A stretch of DNA of 64,000 bases from Thermococcus stetteri (GTDB lineage: Archaea; Methanobacteriota_B; Thermococci; Thermococcales; Thermococcaceae). Shown in pieces: positions 8,963-19,090 of this stretch. The position numbers and the translations under genes were made by a program. Below the pieces are notes generated by a model. The model did no database searches. It was not told where the DNA came from and was given only the letters and a program-made list of their open reading frames with translations. Positions within the stretch are counted from its first letter, which is position 1, and every line of letters begins with the position of its first letter. The stretch spans positions 248,001-312,000 of the forward strand of contig NZ_JAGGKB010000001.1 in assembly GCF_017873335.1 (NCBI RefSeq), read 5' to 3'.

Positions 8963-8970
8963 CTTATAAA
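8963..8970 (+). promoter_or_regulatory. TATA box for ABC transporter operon, leaderless
   Basis: CTTATAAA sits about 25 bases before the ATG at 8993, which places transcription start at or next to the start codon. No ribosome-binding motif precedes this ATG, consistent with a leaderless mRNA. Confidence 0.6.
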
Positions 8971-8992
8971 CCAGAAGAACCGAGTTATTGGC

Positions 8993-10615
8993 ATGAGACT
9001 AAAAGCGCTCGCGGCCATCGCACCAGCACTGGCCTTTCTCATTGCCTTTTTCTACGCCCCGATGGTCAGCATCCTCAGTCTTGGAGTCTGGGAAAACGGG
9101 CCAACCCTGGAGTATCTCAGGGCTGTCCTGAGCAACGAGTACCACAGAAACGTTGTCCTCTTCACGATTTCCCAGGCTTTAGCGTCTACGGTTTTAACCG
9201 TACTAATCGGCCTTCCCGGTGCGTACATCTTTGCCAACTACGATTTTCCTGGAAAAAGACTGATAAGGGCCGTTTTGACGGTCCCGTTCGTGATGCCCGG
9301 TATTATGGTGGCGCTCGGCTTCGTCCTCCTCTTCGGGAGGGACGGCCTCATTGCCGGACTGATAGGGCGCGACCCGGGCATAATCTACTCCTGGAAGGCC
9401 ATCCTTCTGGCCCACTCCTTCTACAACTTCCCGATCGTCGTCAGGATGGTCTCCGCGCTCTGGCAGAGGGTCAACCCCCACTACGAGGAGATGGCCGAAG
9501 CTCTCGGGGCGAAGGGGTTCACGCTCTTCCGAAAGGTCACACTGCCGCTCATCTCACCGGCCATCTTCGCTTCAGCTATGCTGACCTTCGTGTTCTGCTT
9601 CCTCAGCTTCTCCGTACCTCTCATCCTCGGCGGCTACCAGTACGTGACGATCGAGGTGGATATATTCTCGACGATAGTTACCCTCCTAGACTTCAGGACA
9701 GGGGCGGCTCTTGCAATAATCCAGCTCTCCCTTTCGGTGGTCTTCATGTACCTCTACCTGAAGGCGCTTGAGGCGTATTCGAAGAGAGAGGAGCAGAGGA
9801 TAATGCGAAAACCTAAGAGGCTCACAATCAGCTCCCTCTTAAGCCTCAAGGGACTCGGAATAGCTCTTTACTCTCTCTTTGTCGTGATATTAATCTTGGC
9901 ACCGCTTGGAGCTGTCGTCTATGACTCCCTGCGCTTCAACGAGACGTGGAGCCTTGAGTGGTACAGACGGGTCTTCTCCACCGAGTACAATCCGATGTTC
10001 GGAACTTCAACCCTTGGAGCGATAAAGAACTCTCTGCTCTTCGGCTTTGCAACGGTGTTCCTCTCAACGCTGGTCGGCCTGCCGATAGCGTACTTCCTCA
10101 ACCGCTGGAAGTTCAGGGGAAAAGTCCTGCTCGATGCCCTCGCAATGCTCCCGCTGGCCAGCTCGCCGATAACCATCGGCTTTGCCTACGTGAAGTTCTT
10201 CAGCACGACACCACTATACTATACCCTTTGGATAATCGTGATAGCGCACACCGTCATAGCGTATCCCTTCGTCCTGCGCTCCGTTTCAACTGCCCTGAGG
10301 AAGATAAAGCCGAATCTGAGGGAAGCGGCGCTCAGCCTCGGTGCTGGAGAGTGGAAAGCCTTCCTGAGAGTTGAACTACCACTGGCCGCGGGGGGATTGG
10401 TGGTTGGGGCGATATTCGCCTTCGCGATGAGCATTGCGGAGCTTGGGGCAACCTACATGCTCGCGACTCCCGAATACACCACGATGACCATAGCGATATA
10501 CAAGTTCCTCGGTGCGAGGCAGTTCGGGAGCGCTTCGGCGCTGTCCGTTCTCCTCATGGCGGTCTCGGCTCTCGGCTTTATAATCATCGAGAGAACAGGT
10601 GAAGAAGTATGGTGA
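8993..10615 (+). CDS. ABC importer permease, two fused domains (FbpB/ThiP type)
   Basis: A 540-residue permease made of two tandem membrane domains with about 12 TM helices. Each carries an EAA loop that docks the ATPase: EMAEALGAKGFTLFRKVTLPL (first half) and REAALSLGAGEWKAFLRVELPL (second half). The fused layout is typical of iron(III), thiamine or phosphonate-type importers. The ATPase gene overlaps by 7 bases. No substrate-binding protein gene is adjacent, so the substrate is not known. The frame opens at 8906, but ATG 8993 is placed correctly behind a TATA box. Confidence 0.88.
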   Translation: MRLKALAAIAPALAFLIAFFYAPMVSILSLGVWENGPTLEYLRAVLSNEYHRNVVLFTISQALASTVLTVLIGLPGAYIFANYDFPGKRLIRAVLTVPFVMPGIMVALGFVLLFGRDGLIAGLIGRDPGIIYSWKAILLAHSFYNFPIVVRMVSALWQRVNPHYEEMAEALGAKGFTLFRKVTLPLISPAIFASAMLTFVFCFLSFSVPLILGGYQYVTIEVDIFSTIVTLLDFRTGAALAIIQLSLSVVFMYLYLKALEAYSKREEQRIMRKPKRLTISSLLSLKGLGIALYSLFVVILILAPLGAVVYDSLRFNETWSLEWYRRVFSTEYNPMFGTSTLGAIKNSLLFGFATVFLSTLVGLPIAYFLNRWKFRGKVLLDALAMLPLASSPITIGFAYVKFFSTTPLYYTLWIIVIAHTVIAYPFVLRSVSTALRKIKPNLREAALSLGAGEWKAFLRVELPLAAGGLVVGAIFAFAMSIAELGATYMLATPEYTTMTIAIYKFLGARQFGSASALSVLLMAVSALGFIIIERTGEEVW

Positions 10616-11613
10616 GGGTAAGGCTTGAGGAGATAAGAAAGTCATTCGAGGGCTTTACACTCGAGATTCCAGAGCTTGAAGTGAAGAGCGGGGAGTTAAT
10701 GACACTCCTTGGGCCGAGCGGCTGTGGGAAGACGACAACCTTGAGAATCATAGCAGGACTTGAAAAACCCGACTCCGGGAGGGTGTTTTTTGACGGGACA
10801 GATGTTACGAACCTTGAACCAGGAAAGAGGAACATTGGGATAGTCTTCCAGGACTACGCTCTGTTCCCGCACATGAAAGTTTTTGAAAACGTCGCCTTCG
10901 GCCTTGAGATGAGGAAGCTTCCCAGGGAAGAGATAAAGAGAAAGGTCGAGTGGGCGCTTGAGCTAGTTGGTCTTGGGGGTTTTGAAAACCGCTACCCAGA
11001 ACAGCTCTCCGGCGGTCAGCAGCAGAGGGTAGCCCTCGCCAGGGCCTTGGTCATAGAGCCCCAAGTTCTCCTCCTCGACGAGCCGCTCAGCAACCTCGAC
11101 GCCAAGATACGCGAGCGCCTGAGGGGGGAGATAAGGAGAATCCAGAAGGAGCTTGGGATAACGACTGTCTATGTTACCCACGATCAGGAAGAGGCCATGG
11201 CTGTGAGCGACAGGATAGCCGTGATGAACTCCGGAAGGATAGAGCAGATAGGAACGCCGCTTGAGCTCTACTACCATCCGAAAACGGAGTTCGTCGCCAA
11301 GTTCTTGGGTTTGAGCAACATACTGGAGCTTGAAGCTGAGAACGGAATCGCCCGCCTTGGTACTCTGGAGTTCAAAACGGGAAGAGACGGAAAAGTTAGG
11401 GTCTTTTTCAGGCCCGAAAACGTCCTCGTGAAGCCCGGGAGGGGGGGCAAAATTGTAGACTACGACCTTCTGCCGGGTAGGATACGCCTGAGGCTGGAGA
11501 TAGATGGCGAGACCATAACGGCGGAGCGCTTCCTCAACGAACTGCCCTTCAGCCTGGAGAACCTCCCAAGTGAGGTGGCCGTCGAAGTCCTCTCGTATTC
11601 TGTCCTCGAATGA
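10609..11613 (+). CDS. ABC importer ATPase
   Basis: A 334-residue ATPase with Walker A GPSGCGKTT (about 35-43), Q-loop VFQDYALFPH, signature LSGGQQQRVALARAL, Walker B VLLLDEPLSNLD, and switch His in YVTHDQEEAM. A C-terminal regulatory OB-like domain follows after about residue 235, as in FbpC, PotA and MalK. It overlaps the permease gene by 7 bases and forms a two-gene operon. Iron, thiamine or polyamine-type substrates are possible. Confidence 0.92.
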   Translation: MVRVRLEEIRKSFEGFTLEIPELEVKSGELMTLLGPSGCGKTTTLRIIAGLEKPDSGRVFFDGTDVTNLEPGKRNIGIVFQDYALFPHMKVFENVAFGLEMRKLPREEIKRKVEWALELVGLGGFENRYPEQLSGGQQQRVALARALVIEPQVLLLDEPLSNLDAKIRERLRGEIRRIQKELGITTVYVTHDQEEAMAVSDRIAVMNSGRIEQIGTPLELYYHPKTEFVAKFLGLSNILELEAENGIARLGTLEFKTGRDGKVRVFFRPENVLVKPGRGGKIVDYDLLPGRIRLRLEIDGETITAERFLNELPFSLENLPSEVAVEVLSYSVLE

Positions 11614-11758
11614 GGAAACCCTGCTCGATACAGGCTCTCTGTTTTGGTTCATTGAGGACAGGCGCCCTACATTCCACTCAGTATCAACATTTTCATGCCA
11701 AAAAAAGATTTAAAAATCGGTTTTATTGGCAGGTAATAGTCAAACGGAGGTGCCGCTC

Positions 11759-13132
11759 ATGGGATGGTTTGAGAAGTACTTCGAGTTCGAAAAGTATGGA
11801 ACCGATATGAGGACAGAGGTCTTGGCTGGAGTCACCACCTTCCTCACGATGGCGTACATACTCTTTGTGAACCCAGCGATACTCAGCGACGCCATTGGAA
11901 AGGAGGCCTTCAACTCCCTCGTCGCCGTTACAGCCCTCGCCGCGGGCTTCACGACTATCCTCATGGGCCTCTACGCCAAGAAGCCCTTCGCTCTCGCCCC
12001 CGGAATGGGTCTCAATGCTTACTTCGCCTACACTGTAGCTCCAAAGTACGGCTGGAAGGTGGCTCTCGCGGCGGTCTTCGTCGAGGGCCTTATCTTCATA
12101 GTCCTCAGCGTCACCAAGGTCAGGAGCGCCATAATCCACGCAATTCCGAGGGGCCAGAAGTACGCGATAGGTGCTGGAATCGGACTTTTCCTGACCCTCA
12201 TAGGCCTGAACGACGTAGGTCTTCTCACTGCTAAAGTCACGGCTCCTGAGGGGAGCGAGTTCGTTATAAACGGCCAGGTCAACCTCATAGGAAAGCTCGC
12301 CTTCACTGGCCTTAACGCTCAGGTTCTGACGACCAAGGCAGGCCTGCTATTCATCTTTGGACTCCTCCTCACTGGAATCCTCCTCGCCCTCCGCATCAAG
12401 GGTGCACTTCTCATCTCGATACTCACCACCAGCTTCCTCGGCTGGATAACCGGAGCCGCTCCCTGGCCGAAGAGCCTCTTCTCAATGCCAGACATAAGCT
12501 ACACCTTCATGAAGATGGACCTCCACGGACTCCTCAATGCCGGAGCCCTGGGTGCCGTCTTCGCCTTCTTCATGGTTGACTTCTTCGACACCCTTGGAAC
12601 CGTAACTGGACTGAGCGCAAAGGCCGGCTTCCTGACCAAGGAAGGAAAGGTACCAGATGCAGAGAAGGTTCTCCTGACCGACGCAATAGGAACTACCTTC
12701 GGTGCTGTCCTTGGAACTTCAACCGTAACCACTTACATCGAGAGCGCCGCGGGAATAGAGGAGGGCGGAAGGACTGGAATGACGGCCCTCGTTACCGGCC
12801 TTCTGTTCCTCGCGATAGGCCTCTTCATAGCGCCGCTTGCCGGGGCAATCCCAGCCTTCGCAACCGCTCCAGCTCTCGTCATAGTCGGCTACTACATGCT
12901 CACAGCCCTCAAGGAAGTTGACTTCAGCGACCCAACTGAGGCGCTCCCAGCCTTCCTCGTCCTCGTCACGATACCCTACACCTACTCAATAGCGGACGGA
13001 ATAGGCGTCGGATTCATCAGCTACACGGTGCTTAAGGCCTTCAGCGGACGCTGGAAAGAAGTCCACCCGCTGATGTACGTCCTGGCCCTGGTCTTCGTCG
13101 CGTACTTCGCGTACCTCGGCGGTGTGTTTTAA
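11759..13132 (+). CDS. NCS2 family purine permease (AzgA/PbuG-like)
   Basis: A 457-residue membrane protein with about 12-14 hydrophobic segments. Signatures of guanine/hypoxanthine/adenine permeases are present: EVLAGVTTFLTMAYILFVNP, ALAPGMGLNAYFAYTV, FFDTLGTVTGLSAKAG and GTSTVTTYIESAAGI. It probably imports nucleobases with protons. ATG 11759 follows GGAGGTG; the open frame begins at a TTG at 11726. A TTTAAAAA element near 11709 is a likely TATA box. It is a single-gene unit. Confidence 0.9.
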   Translation: MGWFEKYFEFEKYGTDMRTEVLAGVTTFLTMAYILFVNPAILSDAIGKEAFNSLVAVTALAAGFTTILMGLYAKKPFALAPGMGLNAYFAYTVAPKYGWKVALAAVFVEGLIFIVLSVTKVRSAIIHAIPRGQKYAIGAGIGLFLTLIGLNDVGLLTAKVTAPEGSEFVINGQVNLIGKLAFTGLNAQVLTTKAGLLFIFGLLLTGILLALRIKGALLISILTTSFLGWITGAAPWPKSLFSMPDISYTFMKMDLHGLLNAGALGAVFAFFMVDFFDTLGTVTGLSAKAGFLTKEGKVPDAEKVLLTDAIGTTFGAVLGTSTVTTYIESAAGIEEGGRTGMTALVTGLLFLAIGLFIAPLAGAIPAFATAPALVIVGYYMLTALKEVDFSDPTEALPAFLVLVTIPYTYSIADGIGVGFISYTVLKAFSGRWKEVHPLMYVLALVFVAYFAYLGGVF

Positions 13133-13200
13133 TCTAATTTTCCCATTTTATTCACCTTCTTTTCTCGAACAAATGTCAGAATAAGAAAAACCAGAAGAGC

Positions 13201-15429
13201 TCAGAGCTGGAACTGCTCAACGTTCCTGCGGAGACTCCTGGCTATCTCACGAAGTTTCCTGGCTTCTTCGGCCAGAGTCTCTATCTCAGCCCGTTGCTCC
13301 TGCATGGCGGAGTTTACCTCCTCGGTACTTGCTGTCGTTTCCTCAGCACTGGCGGCGAGGTTTTCCAGCGCTTTAAGGGCTTTTTCAACCTCAAGCCTGG
13401 TCCTCTCGGCCTGTTCCTTAACTTCAGAGACCCTTGAGCCAACGGTGCTTATCATCTCAGCAATATAACCCAGGTATCCAAGGCTTTCTTGGAGTCCCTG
13501 CGTTGATCTCGATACGGTGTCAACTCCTTTTTGAGTCTCTTCAACTGCCTTCTGGACTTTCTCTTCCATTTCAGTGATTATCTTGTCTATAGTCTCGGCT
13601 GCCTGCTTGCTGTCCTCTGCCAGGCTTCGTATCTCTTGTGCGACGACCGCAAATCCCTTACCAGCCTCACCCGCACGAGCGGCCTCGATAGCCGCGTTGA
13701 GGGCCAGCAGATTGGTCTGTTCTGCGATCCCACTGATGGCCTGCGTTATCTCTCCAATCTTCCGGCTCATCTCACTGACGGCCCTAACGGCCTCGTCTAT
13801 GAAGGCCATAGAACGCTTTATGCTCTCAACATCCCTGAGGGCCAGTTCGCCCTTGTTTCTGCCCTCCTCCGCTATTCTAACGACGTCCTGGACTGCACCT
13901 TCAAATTCATTCATGGTATCCACGGTCTCCTCAGTTATAGAGGAGACTACGCGCATGCCTTCCGTTATCTCATTGATGTTCTCCTGCTCCCTCTGGGCTT
14001 CAATACTCACCTGCCCTATGACCTCACTCACCTGGTCCATCGAATGCCTGACGTTCTCGGCGATTTTCGCGAGGTTATCGGCCTGTTTGTCCAGCTGGAG
14101 TCCGATTTCTCTGATGTTGCCGATGAGAGCTCTCATCCTTGCGGATGTCTCCTTAAGCGCGAGAATTATGTTCTGGAGGTCGCCGCGTGCGTTTTCATTG
14201 AGGGTGTAGTTCAGCCTGCCCTCCGCCATGTCCTGGAGGCGGGCTATGACGTCGTTCAGCGTGCTTATAACATCCATAGATATTGCCTCAAAGGCCGTGA
14301 GGAGCTTCCCTATCTCATCATCCCTGTATGGATAGTCAATGGATGAGACGTGGCGCTTTGCTTCCTCAAGCCTGCCCTCCGCAATCAGCTCCGCGGCGGC
14401 AGTGAGCTTCTCTATAGGCTTGAGGGAGTCACGCAGATACTTGATGCTAAAGATGGCCAAGAGTATTCCAACTGCCAACGACATGAGGAGGCCCAGGAGA
14501 AGACTTTTCGAAGCCTCCCCTCTGGCCTTTTCCAAGGCGTTTAGCAGGGAGGCCATCATTTCCTCCTTCGGTACGACGGAGACTATTATCCACCCAGACA
14601 CATTGCTCTTAGAAAACGCAACTAACATGTCTCTCCCATCCAATGTGGCCTCAAAGACGCCTTTATTGCCCCCTCTTAATGCCTTGGAAAGAGCAGAGTA
14701 CGAGGGATCCTCAAAAATGTTGAGCTTTCCAACAAGACTTTTATTTGGATGCATTATGACGGTGCCATTTGAACTAACGACAAATGAATAACCGCTCTTA
14801 CCGAGTTTAGCGTTTAATATTCCACTCTCTATGGAGGAAACATCAATATCAACCCCGAAAACTCCCTTCACTTCTCCTCCGTACTTAACTGGAACAATGT
14901 AGCTGACGACTGTTCTGTTTGTTATCGTGTCCTTGTAGGGAACCATCCAGAAGGGCCCTTCATTTACAGCCCTCCGGTACCAGCTGGTTTTTGTTGCGTT
15001 GAATCCCTCGGGAAGCTTCGCTGGAGGAATTATTTCCAACCTCCCCCTGTAATCTGCATAGTAGACGTTTAATATTCTGTCATCAGAATTTTTAAGATCC
15101 TTGAGAACCTTTTCAACGTAGTTCCAGAACGTTGGACTCTCAGTGTACCCCGGGATGTACAGATCAACTGAATATTCCTTCGCTATGGACTTGGCGTAGG
15201 AATTCGAGAGCATGCTAAGGGCGTAGAAGGTCCCATCAATCTCCATTGAGTACCTCTCGCTCTCCAACAGCGCTGTATGTTCTGCTTGGTCAAGTAGCGC
15301 TGGTCGCATAGTTCCCTCAATACTACTGCCCATTTGATTGATCCCTCTAACCTGAAGAACCGCCATCAGGAGCATTATTACTGCTAGAGTACCAATAATG
15401 GAGAGGTAAATCTTTTGGTGAAATCTCAA
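13201..15429 (-). CDS. Methyl-accepting chemotaxis protein with Cache sensor
   Basis: A 742-residue chemoreceptor: N-terminal TM (about 8-28), an extracellular Cache-type domain (about 40-280, with [19 protein letters not shown] and [17 protein letters not shown]), second TM (about 312-332), HAMP region (about 333-390), and a long coiled-coil signalling domain. The signalling hairpin tip is [19 protein letters not shown] followed by [15 protein letters not shown]. It would report small-molecule binding to CheA/CheW, encoded elsewhere. The ligand cannot be named. It stands alone with 170 bases of upstream non-coding DNA. Confidence 0.95.
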   Translation of the reverse strand: MRFHQKIYLSIIGTLAVIMLLMAVLQVRGINQMGSSIEGTMRPALLDQAEHTALLESERYSMEIDGTFYALSMLSNSYAKSIAKEYSVDLYIPGYTESPTFWNYVEKVLKDLKNSDDRILNVYYADYRGRLEIIPPAKLPEGFNATKTSWYRRAVNEGPFWMVPYKDTITNRTVVSYIVPVKYGGEVKGVFGVDIDVSSIESGILNAKLGKSGYSFVVSSNGTVIMHPNKSLVGKLNIFEDPSYSALSKALRGGNKGVFEATLDGRDMLVAFSKSNVSGWIIVSVVPKEEMMASLLNALEKARGEASKSLLLGLLMSLAVGILLAIFSIKYLRDSLKPIEKLTAAAELIAEGRLEEAKRHVSSIDYPYRDDEIGKLLTAFEAISMDVISTLNDVIARLQDMAEGRLNYTLNENARGDLQNIILALKETSARMRALIGNIREIGLQLDKQADNLAKIAENVRHSMDQVSEVIGQVSIEAQREQENINEITEGMRVVSSITEETVDTMNEFEGAVQDVVRIAEEGRNKGELALRDVESIKRSMAFIDEAVRAVSEMSRKIGEITQAISGIAEQTNLLALNAAIEAARAGEAGKGFAVVAQEIRSLAEDSKQAAETIDKIITEMEEKVQKAVEETQKGVDTVSRSTQGLQESLGYLGYIAEMISTVGSRVSEVKEQAERTRLEVEKALKALENLAASAEETTASTEEVNSAMQEQRAEIETLAEEARKLREIARSLRRNVEQFQL

Positions 15430-15601
15430 TTACAATCCCTACTATGAAGGGAATCGCCATCAATCTGCACTATCCTTTGAATGATTTTTAAGAGATTTGT
15501 GTATGTACTTATGTAGGTTACAACCAGGAACCAGTGACAGTGTGTCGAGAACCCTAACTAACTTTTTAAGGCAACCTTCAAACTTAGGCCGGTGAGAGAA
15601 G

Positions 15602-17827
15602 ATGGTTGTGAAAGACTGTCCAGAGTGCCACGGAACGGGTAAAGTAAAAGTTGGCGAGAAGGAGTGCCCGGTGTGTGGGGGCTGGGGCTACGTTCCGGCT
15701 GACTTCAAGATCGGAGACAAGCTGAAGGGTTACAGGAATCTGGATCATCTGGGAGTCGAGGATGAGGTTGATGAGATACCATGCCCAGAATGCCATGGGA
15801 AGGGAACAATCCCGGTTTATGATACCTGCCCTGTTTGTGGCGGAACCGGGAAGGTTCTCGCCTGTGACATCTGCGGGAAGATAAAAGGCCCATGGGAGCC
15901 GGGCATGGAAACAACCTGGGTCTGTCCGGACTGCCTTAGGAAGTACAAGGTCGTCTACATCCTCGACAAGACCTGCGATTATGAGGACGTTGAAGTGGGA
16001 AGCCTGTACAAGGGTACAATTGACAGGGTGGAGCGCTTCGGCGTCTTCGTCAAGCTCAATCCGCACGTTACGGGCCTCATCAAGAGGAAAGACCTCCTCG
16101 GCGGGAGAGAGTACAAGCCCGGCGACGAGATAGTCGTTCAGGTTCTGGACGTTAGACCCGACAAGAGGGAAGTCGACCTAATCGAATCGGCTCTCAAGCA
16201 CTACAAGACCGTCGTTATCAGAAAGGAGCTCCCAGTTACGCCAATAGCCGAGCTGAGCAAGGACATGGCAGGAAAGACGGTCAGAATACAGGGAAGGATT
16301 ACCCAGGTTCAGGTTACCGGTGGACCGACGGTGTTCACGATAACCGACGGAACAGGAATAACCTGGGTAGCGGCCTTCGAGGCTCCAGGAGTTAGAGCCT
16401 ATCCAAACATCAACGTGGGAGACATAGTCGAGGTCATAGGCAAAGTGGCGTTCCACTCGGGCGAGATACAGATCGAAGCAAGCGACATGGCAAGGCTCTG
16501 GGGACCGGACGCGGCGAGGGTGAAGCAACAGATAGAGGCAGAACTTGACAGGAGGGCACAGCCGGAAGACGTTGGCTTCCTAGTGGAGAGTGAAATCCTC
16601 GAAAAGCTCAAGCCGAAGATAATGAAGGCAGCCTTCATGATAAGGCGCGCTATCCTCGAGGGCAGGCCGATACTCCTGAGGCACCACGCCGATGCCGACG
16701 GCTACACATCCGGCCTCGCGCTGGAATACGCAATAGTGCCTCTCATCGAGAAGATCTCACCGGATCCGCAGGCTAGATGGAAGCTCTTCAAGAGAAGGCC
16801 GAGCAGGGCGCCCTTCTACGAGCTTGAGGATGTCCTCAAGGACATAATCTTCATGGTCGAAGACCACGAGAAGTTTGGCGATCCCTTACCGCTCCTCGTC
16901 ATAGTGGACAACGGCGGAACGAGCGAGGACATTCCAGCTTACAAGCGCATTCGCGCCTACGGAGTTCCAATAGTTGTCATAGACCACCACGATCCAAGAG
17001 AGTGGGTGAGTGAGGACAAGGCCGAGGTTGACGACTACGTCGATGTGCACGTCAACCCACACCACGTGAAGAGAGGCTACTACGAGCTAACGGCCGGAAT
17101 GCTCGCCACCGAGGTTGCGCGCTTCATCAACCCAGAAGTTGAGGACAAGATAAAGCACCTGCCAGCCATAGCCGGAACCGGCGACAGGAGCAAGGCACCG
17201 GAGTTCTACCAGTATCTCGAGATAGCGAAGAAAGCCAAGGGCCTCGACGAGGAAGACCTGAAGAAGATAGCTGAGGTAATTGACCACGAGGCCTACTTCT
17301 GGAAGTTCATGGACGGACACGGCATTATCGACGAAATACTCCTTCTGACCGGAAACCTCCAGAGGCACCGCGAGCTTATCAATGCCATCTACCCTGAAGT
17401 CAAAGAGAAGCAGGAGAAGGCTCTGAAAGCCTCTCTGCCTCACGTGAAGAGCGTCGTCCTGCCGAACGGCATAAGGTTCAACACGATAGACGTTGAATTA
17501 TTCGCGCCGAAGTTCAGCTATCCCTCACCGGGTAAGCTCTCCGGCTTGATCCACGACCACTTCAAGGAGAAGTACGGCGAGGACTCGCCGATACTCACTT
17601 TAGCATACGGCCCAGACTTCACGGTGGTAAGGGCCAGCGATGGAATGGCAGCCTACGGCTTTGACCTCAACGCTATAATTCCGAAGCTCCAGGAGAAGCT
17701 ACCATCAGCCGGAATCGAGGGCGGTGGGCACAGCTACGCCGGCTCGATAAAGTTCTTCGAGGGCATGAGGAAGGAGGTTCTTGAGGAGTTCGCAAAGGAA
17801 GTCGTGAAGCTGAAGAAGATTTCCTGA
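15602..17827 (+). CDS. RecJ-like DHH phosphoesterase with DnaJ zinc fingers, S1 and OB domains
   Basis: A 741-residue archaea-specific protein (COG1107 type). Order of parts: paired CxxCxGxG motifs at about 5-85 (CPECHGTGK, CPVCGGWG, CPECHGKG, CPVCGGTG), another zinc site CPDC, an S1 RNA-binding domain (about 125-195, KGTIDRVERFGVFVKL), an OB fold (about 215-300), then the DHH domain with RHHADADGYTSG, VIVDNGGTSED and VIDHHDP, and a DHHA1 domain ending GGGHSYAGS. This suggests a manganese-dependent 5' exonuclease acting on DNA or RNA. It differs from the shorter GINS-associated nuclease. Substrate not proven. Confidence 0.9.
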   Translation: MVVKDCPECHGTGKVKVGEKECPVCGGWGYVPADFKIGDKLKGYRNLDHLGVEDEVDEIPCPECHGKGTIPVYDTCPVCGGTGKVLACDICGKIKGPWEPGMETTWVCPDCLRKYKVVYILDKTCDYEDVEVGSLYKGTIDRVERFGVFVKLNPHVTGLIKRKDLLGGREYKPGDEIVVQVLDVRPDKREVDLIESALKHYKTVVIRKELPVTPIAELSKDMAGKTVRIQGRITQVQVTGGPTVFTITDGTGITWVAAFEAPGVRAYPNINVGDIVEVIGKVAFHSGEIQIEASDMARLWGPDAARVKQQIEAELDRRAQPEDVGFLVESEILEKLKPKIMKAAFMIRRAILEGRPILLRHHADADGYTSGLALEYAIVPLIEKISPDPQARWKLFKRRPSRAPFYELEDVLKDIIFMVEDHEKFGDPLPLLVIVDNGGTSEDIPAYKRIRAYGVPIVVIDHHDPREWVSEDKAEVDDYVDVHVNPHHVKRGYYELTAGMLATEVARFINPEVEDKIKHLPAIAGTGDRSKAPEFYQYLEIAKKAKGLDEEDLKKIAEVIDHEAYFWKFMDGHGIIDEILLLTGNLQRHRELINAIYPEVKEKQEKALKASLPHVKSVVLPNGIRFNTIDVELFAPKFSYPSPGKLSGLIHDHFKEKYGEDSPILTLAYGPDFTVVRASDGMAAYGFDLNAIIPKLQEKLPSAGIEGGGHSYAGSIKFFEGMRKEVLEEFAKEVVKLKKIS

Positions 17828-17901
17828 TATTCTTTTCTTTCTCGGCTTTGTTCCTGCAAACGTTTTTAACCTTCGGGACAACCCACAGAGAGGTGGTCAC
17901 T

Positions 17902-18180
17902 ATGAGAGGAGACCTAATAAGGATTCTGAGCTCTGTTGAAGAGAAGGCAAACGAACTGAAGCTGGAGGGCTTTGAGCCCGACGTCGTTCTCGTCGGGAAG
18001 GAAGCTTATGAGTTTATAAAAGAACAGGTAAATGAGGAGTTTGGCGGAGAGGAGGAAGTTCTTGAGCTATCTGGCCTCAAGGTAAGAATCCTTGAGGAGC
18101 TCGGCGGAGATGCGGTTGTCATTGACACCGAGGCCCTTGGATACGCCCCGGCGGCGAGGCGCTTCAGGGTTGTTCCATAA
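17902..18180 (+). CDS. Family 4 encapsulin-like A-domain protein
   Basis: A 92-residue acidic protein starting MRGDLIRILSSVEEKANELK, with PDVVLVGKEAYEF, LSGLKVRILEELGGDAVVIDT and a short basic C-terminus. From memory it matches the small Thermococcales protein family represented by P. furiosus PF0899, whose crystal structure resembles the A-domain of the HK97 phage capsid and which has been classed as a family 4 encapsulin. GTGGT is placed just before the ATG. It follows the DHH gene by 74 bases and overlaps the convergent CitG-like gene by 17. Whether it forms a shell, and with what cargo, is unknown. Confidence 0.65.
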   Translation: MRGDLIRILSSVEEKANELKLEGFEPDVVLVGKEAYEFIKEQVNEEFGGEEEVLELSGLKVRILEELGGDAVVIDTEALGYAPAARRFRVVP

Positions 18181-19090
18181 CTCCCCACGCCTTTCCATCC
18201 ACCACTTTGATTTTCAGGCCCGCAAGGGCCAAAACGCTGAGCGAAGCCGCCATTATATCCGCCAGGCTTCCAGGGTTTCTTAGGTCACCCTTCTCCCTGA
18301 GGAAGGCGTCGAACTCTTCAAGAGTCAGCCCCCCATCGAGCACTGCCTTAGCCTTCTCCATCACGAGCTTTGCCTCTCCCTTCCCGGCCTTCCTGACTAT
18401 GAGCGTGTCCTCACTGCTTGAGAGAAGCTCCAAAAAGGCCCTAACAACAGCGTCTTCCAATGGAAGTTCCTTTATCAACTGGAAGAGCCTCTCGGCCAGG
18501 GTGTAGGTTAGCTCGTAGCCTGTGAGCCACTCACAGAACACCAGCTCCCTTCCACAGCTCATCTCAGCCAGCATCCAGAGGTTAACTCCGTCCCTGAAAA
18601 GCTCGTTGAAGGCCTCATCTGAATAGACATCGTACTGAACTCCCTTGACCATCCCCTTGGGGTTCGCCATCCTGATCGCCTGATAAAGGTCCATCGTGTC
18701 CCTTACCGTCGAGGCCCTGATTAGTTCCTTCGCCTTCTCCCCTGCTTCCATAACGTTCTTTGAGAGAGAAGCGCCCATCGCGAGCGGTATCCCTAGAACC
18801 AAAACCCCGAAGTTGGGGTTGGCGTCCTGAGTTTCCTTCGAGACCTTCACGGCCCGCTTTATCAGCGTCCCAATGCCGGTCTCGGAGGGAACCAGCTCTC
18901 CTCCCCTGATCAGCTCCGCCGTTCTCACGGCCTCGTAATAGACGCTGACGAGTGCGGTATCCGCAAAGAGGAAGTTGTAGATCGTGAGGTCTCTGAAGTC
19001 GTGGTAGCGGTTCACGTTGCCCGGCTTGGGCAGGGTCGCCTCAAGAAGGGGCCCCAGCAGAAAGGCCCTGACTATTCTCCACCTCTCCAT
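18164..19090 (-). CDS. Triphosphoribosyl-dephospho-CoA synthase-like protein (CitG/MdcB family)
   Basis: A 308-residue protein with the CitG/MdcB family signatures LEATLPKPGNVNRYHD near residue 17, NFGVLVLGIPLAMG in the middle and NPGSLADIMAA near the end. Bacterial members make the prosthetic group of citrate or malonate lyase from ATP and dephospho-CoA. No citrate or malonate lyase genes are nearby, so the archaeal role is uncertain. It is the last gene of a leftward group and overlaps the encapsulin-like gene tail to tail. Confidence 0.78.
   Translation of the reverse strand: MERWRIVRAFLLGPLLEATLPKPGNVNRYHDFRDLTIYNFLFADTALVSVYYEAVRTAELIRGGELVPSETGIGTLIKRAVKVSKETQDANPNFGVLVLGIPLAMGASLSKNVMEAGEKAKELIRASTVRDTMDLYQAIRMANPKGMVKGVQYDVYSDEAFNELFRDGVNLWMLAEMSCGRELVFCEWLTGYELTYTLAERLFQLIKELPLEDAVVRAFLELLSSSEDTLIVRKAGKGEAKLVMEKAKAVLDGGLTLEEFDAFLREKGDLRNPGSLADIMAASLSVLALAGLKIKVVDGKAWGVMEQP

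Noticed and set aside
8963-11613. Naming the ABC importer as iron or thiamine specific
   Set aside because: The fused permease and ATPase are shared by several substrate classes and no binding protein gene is adjacent.
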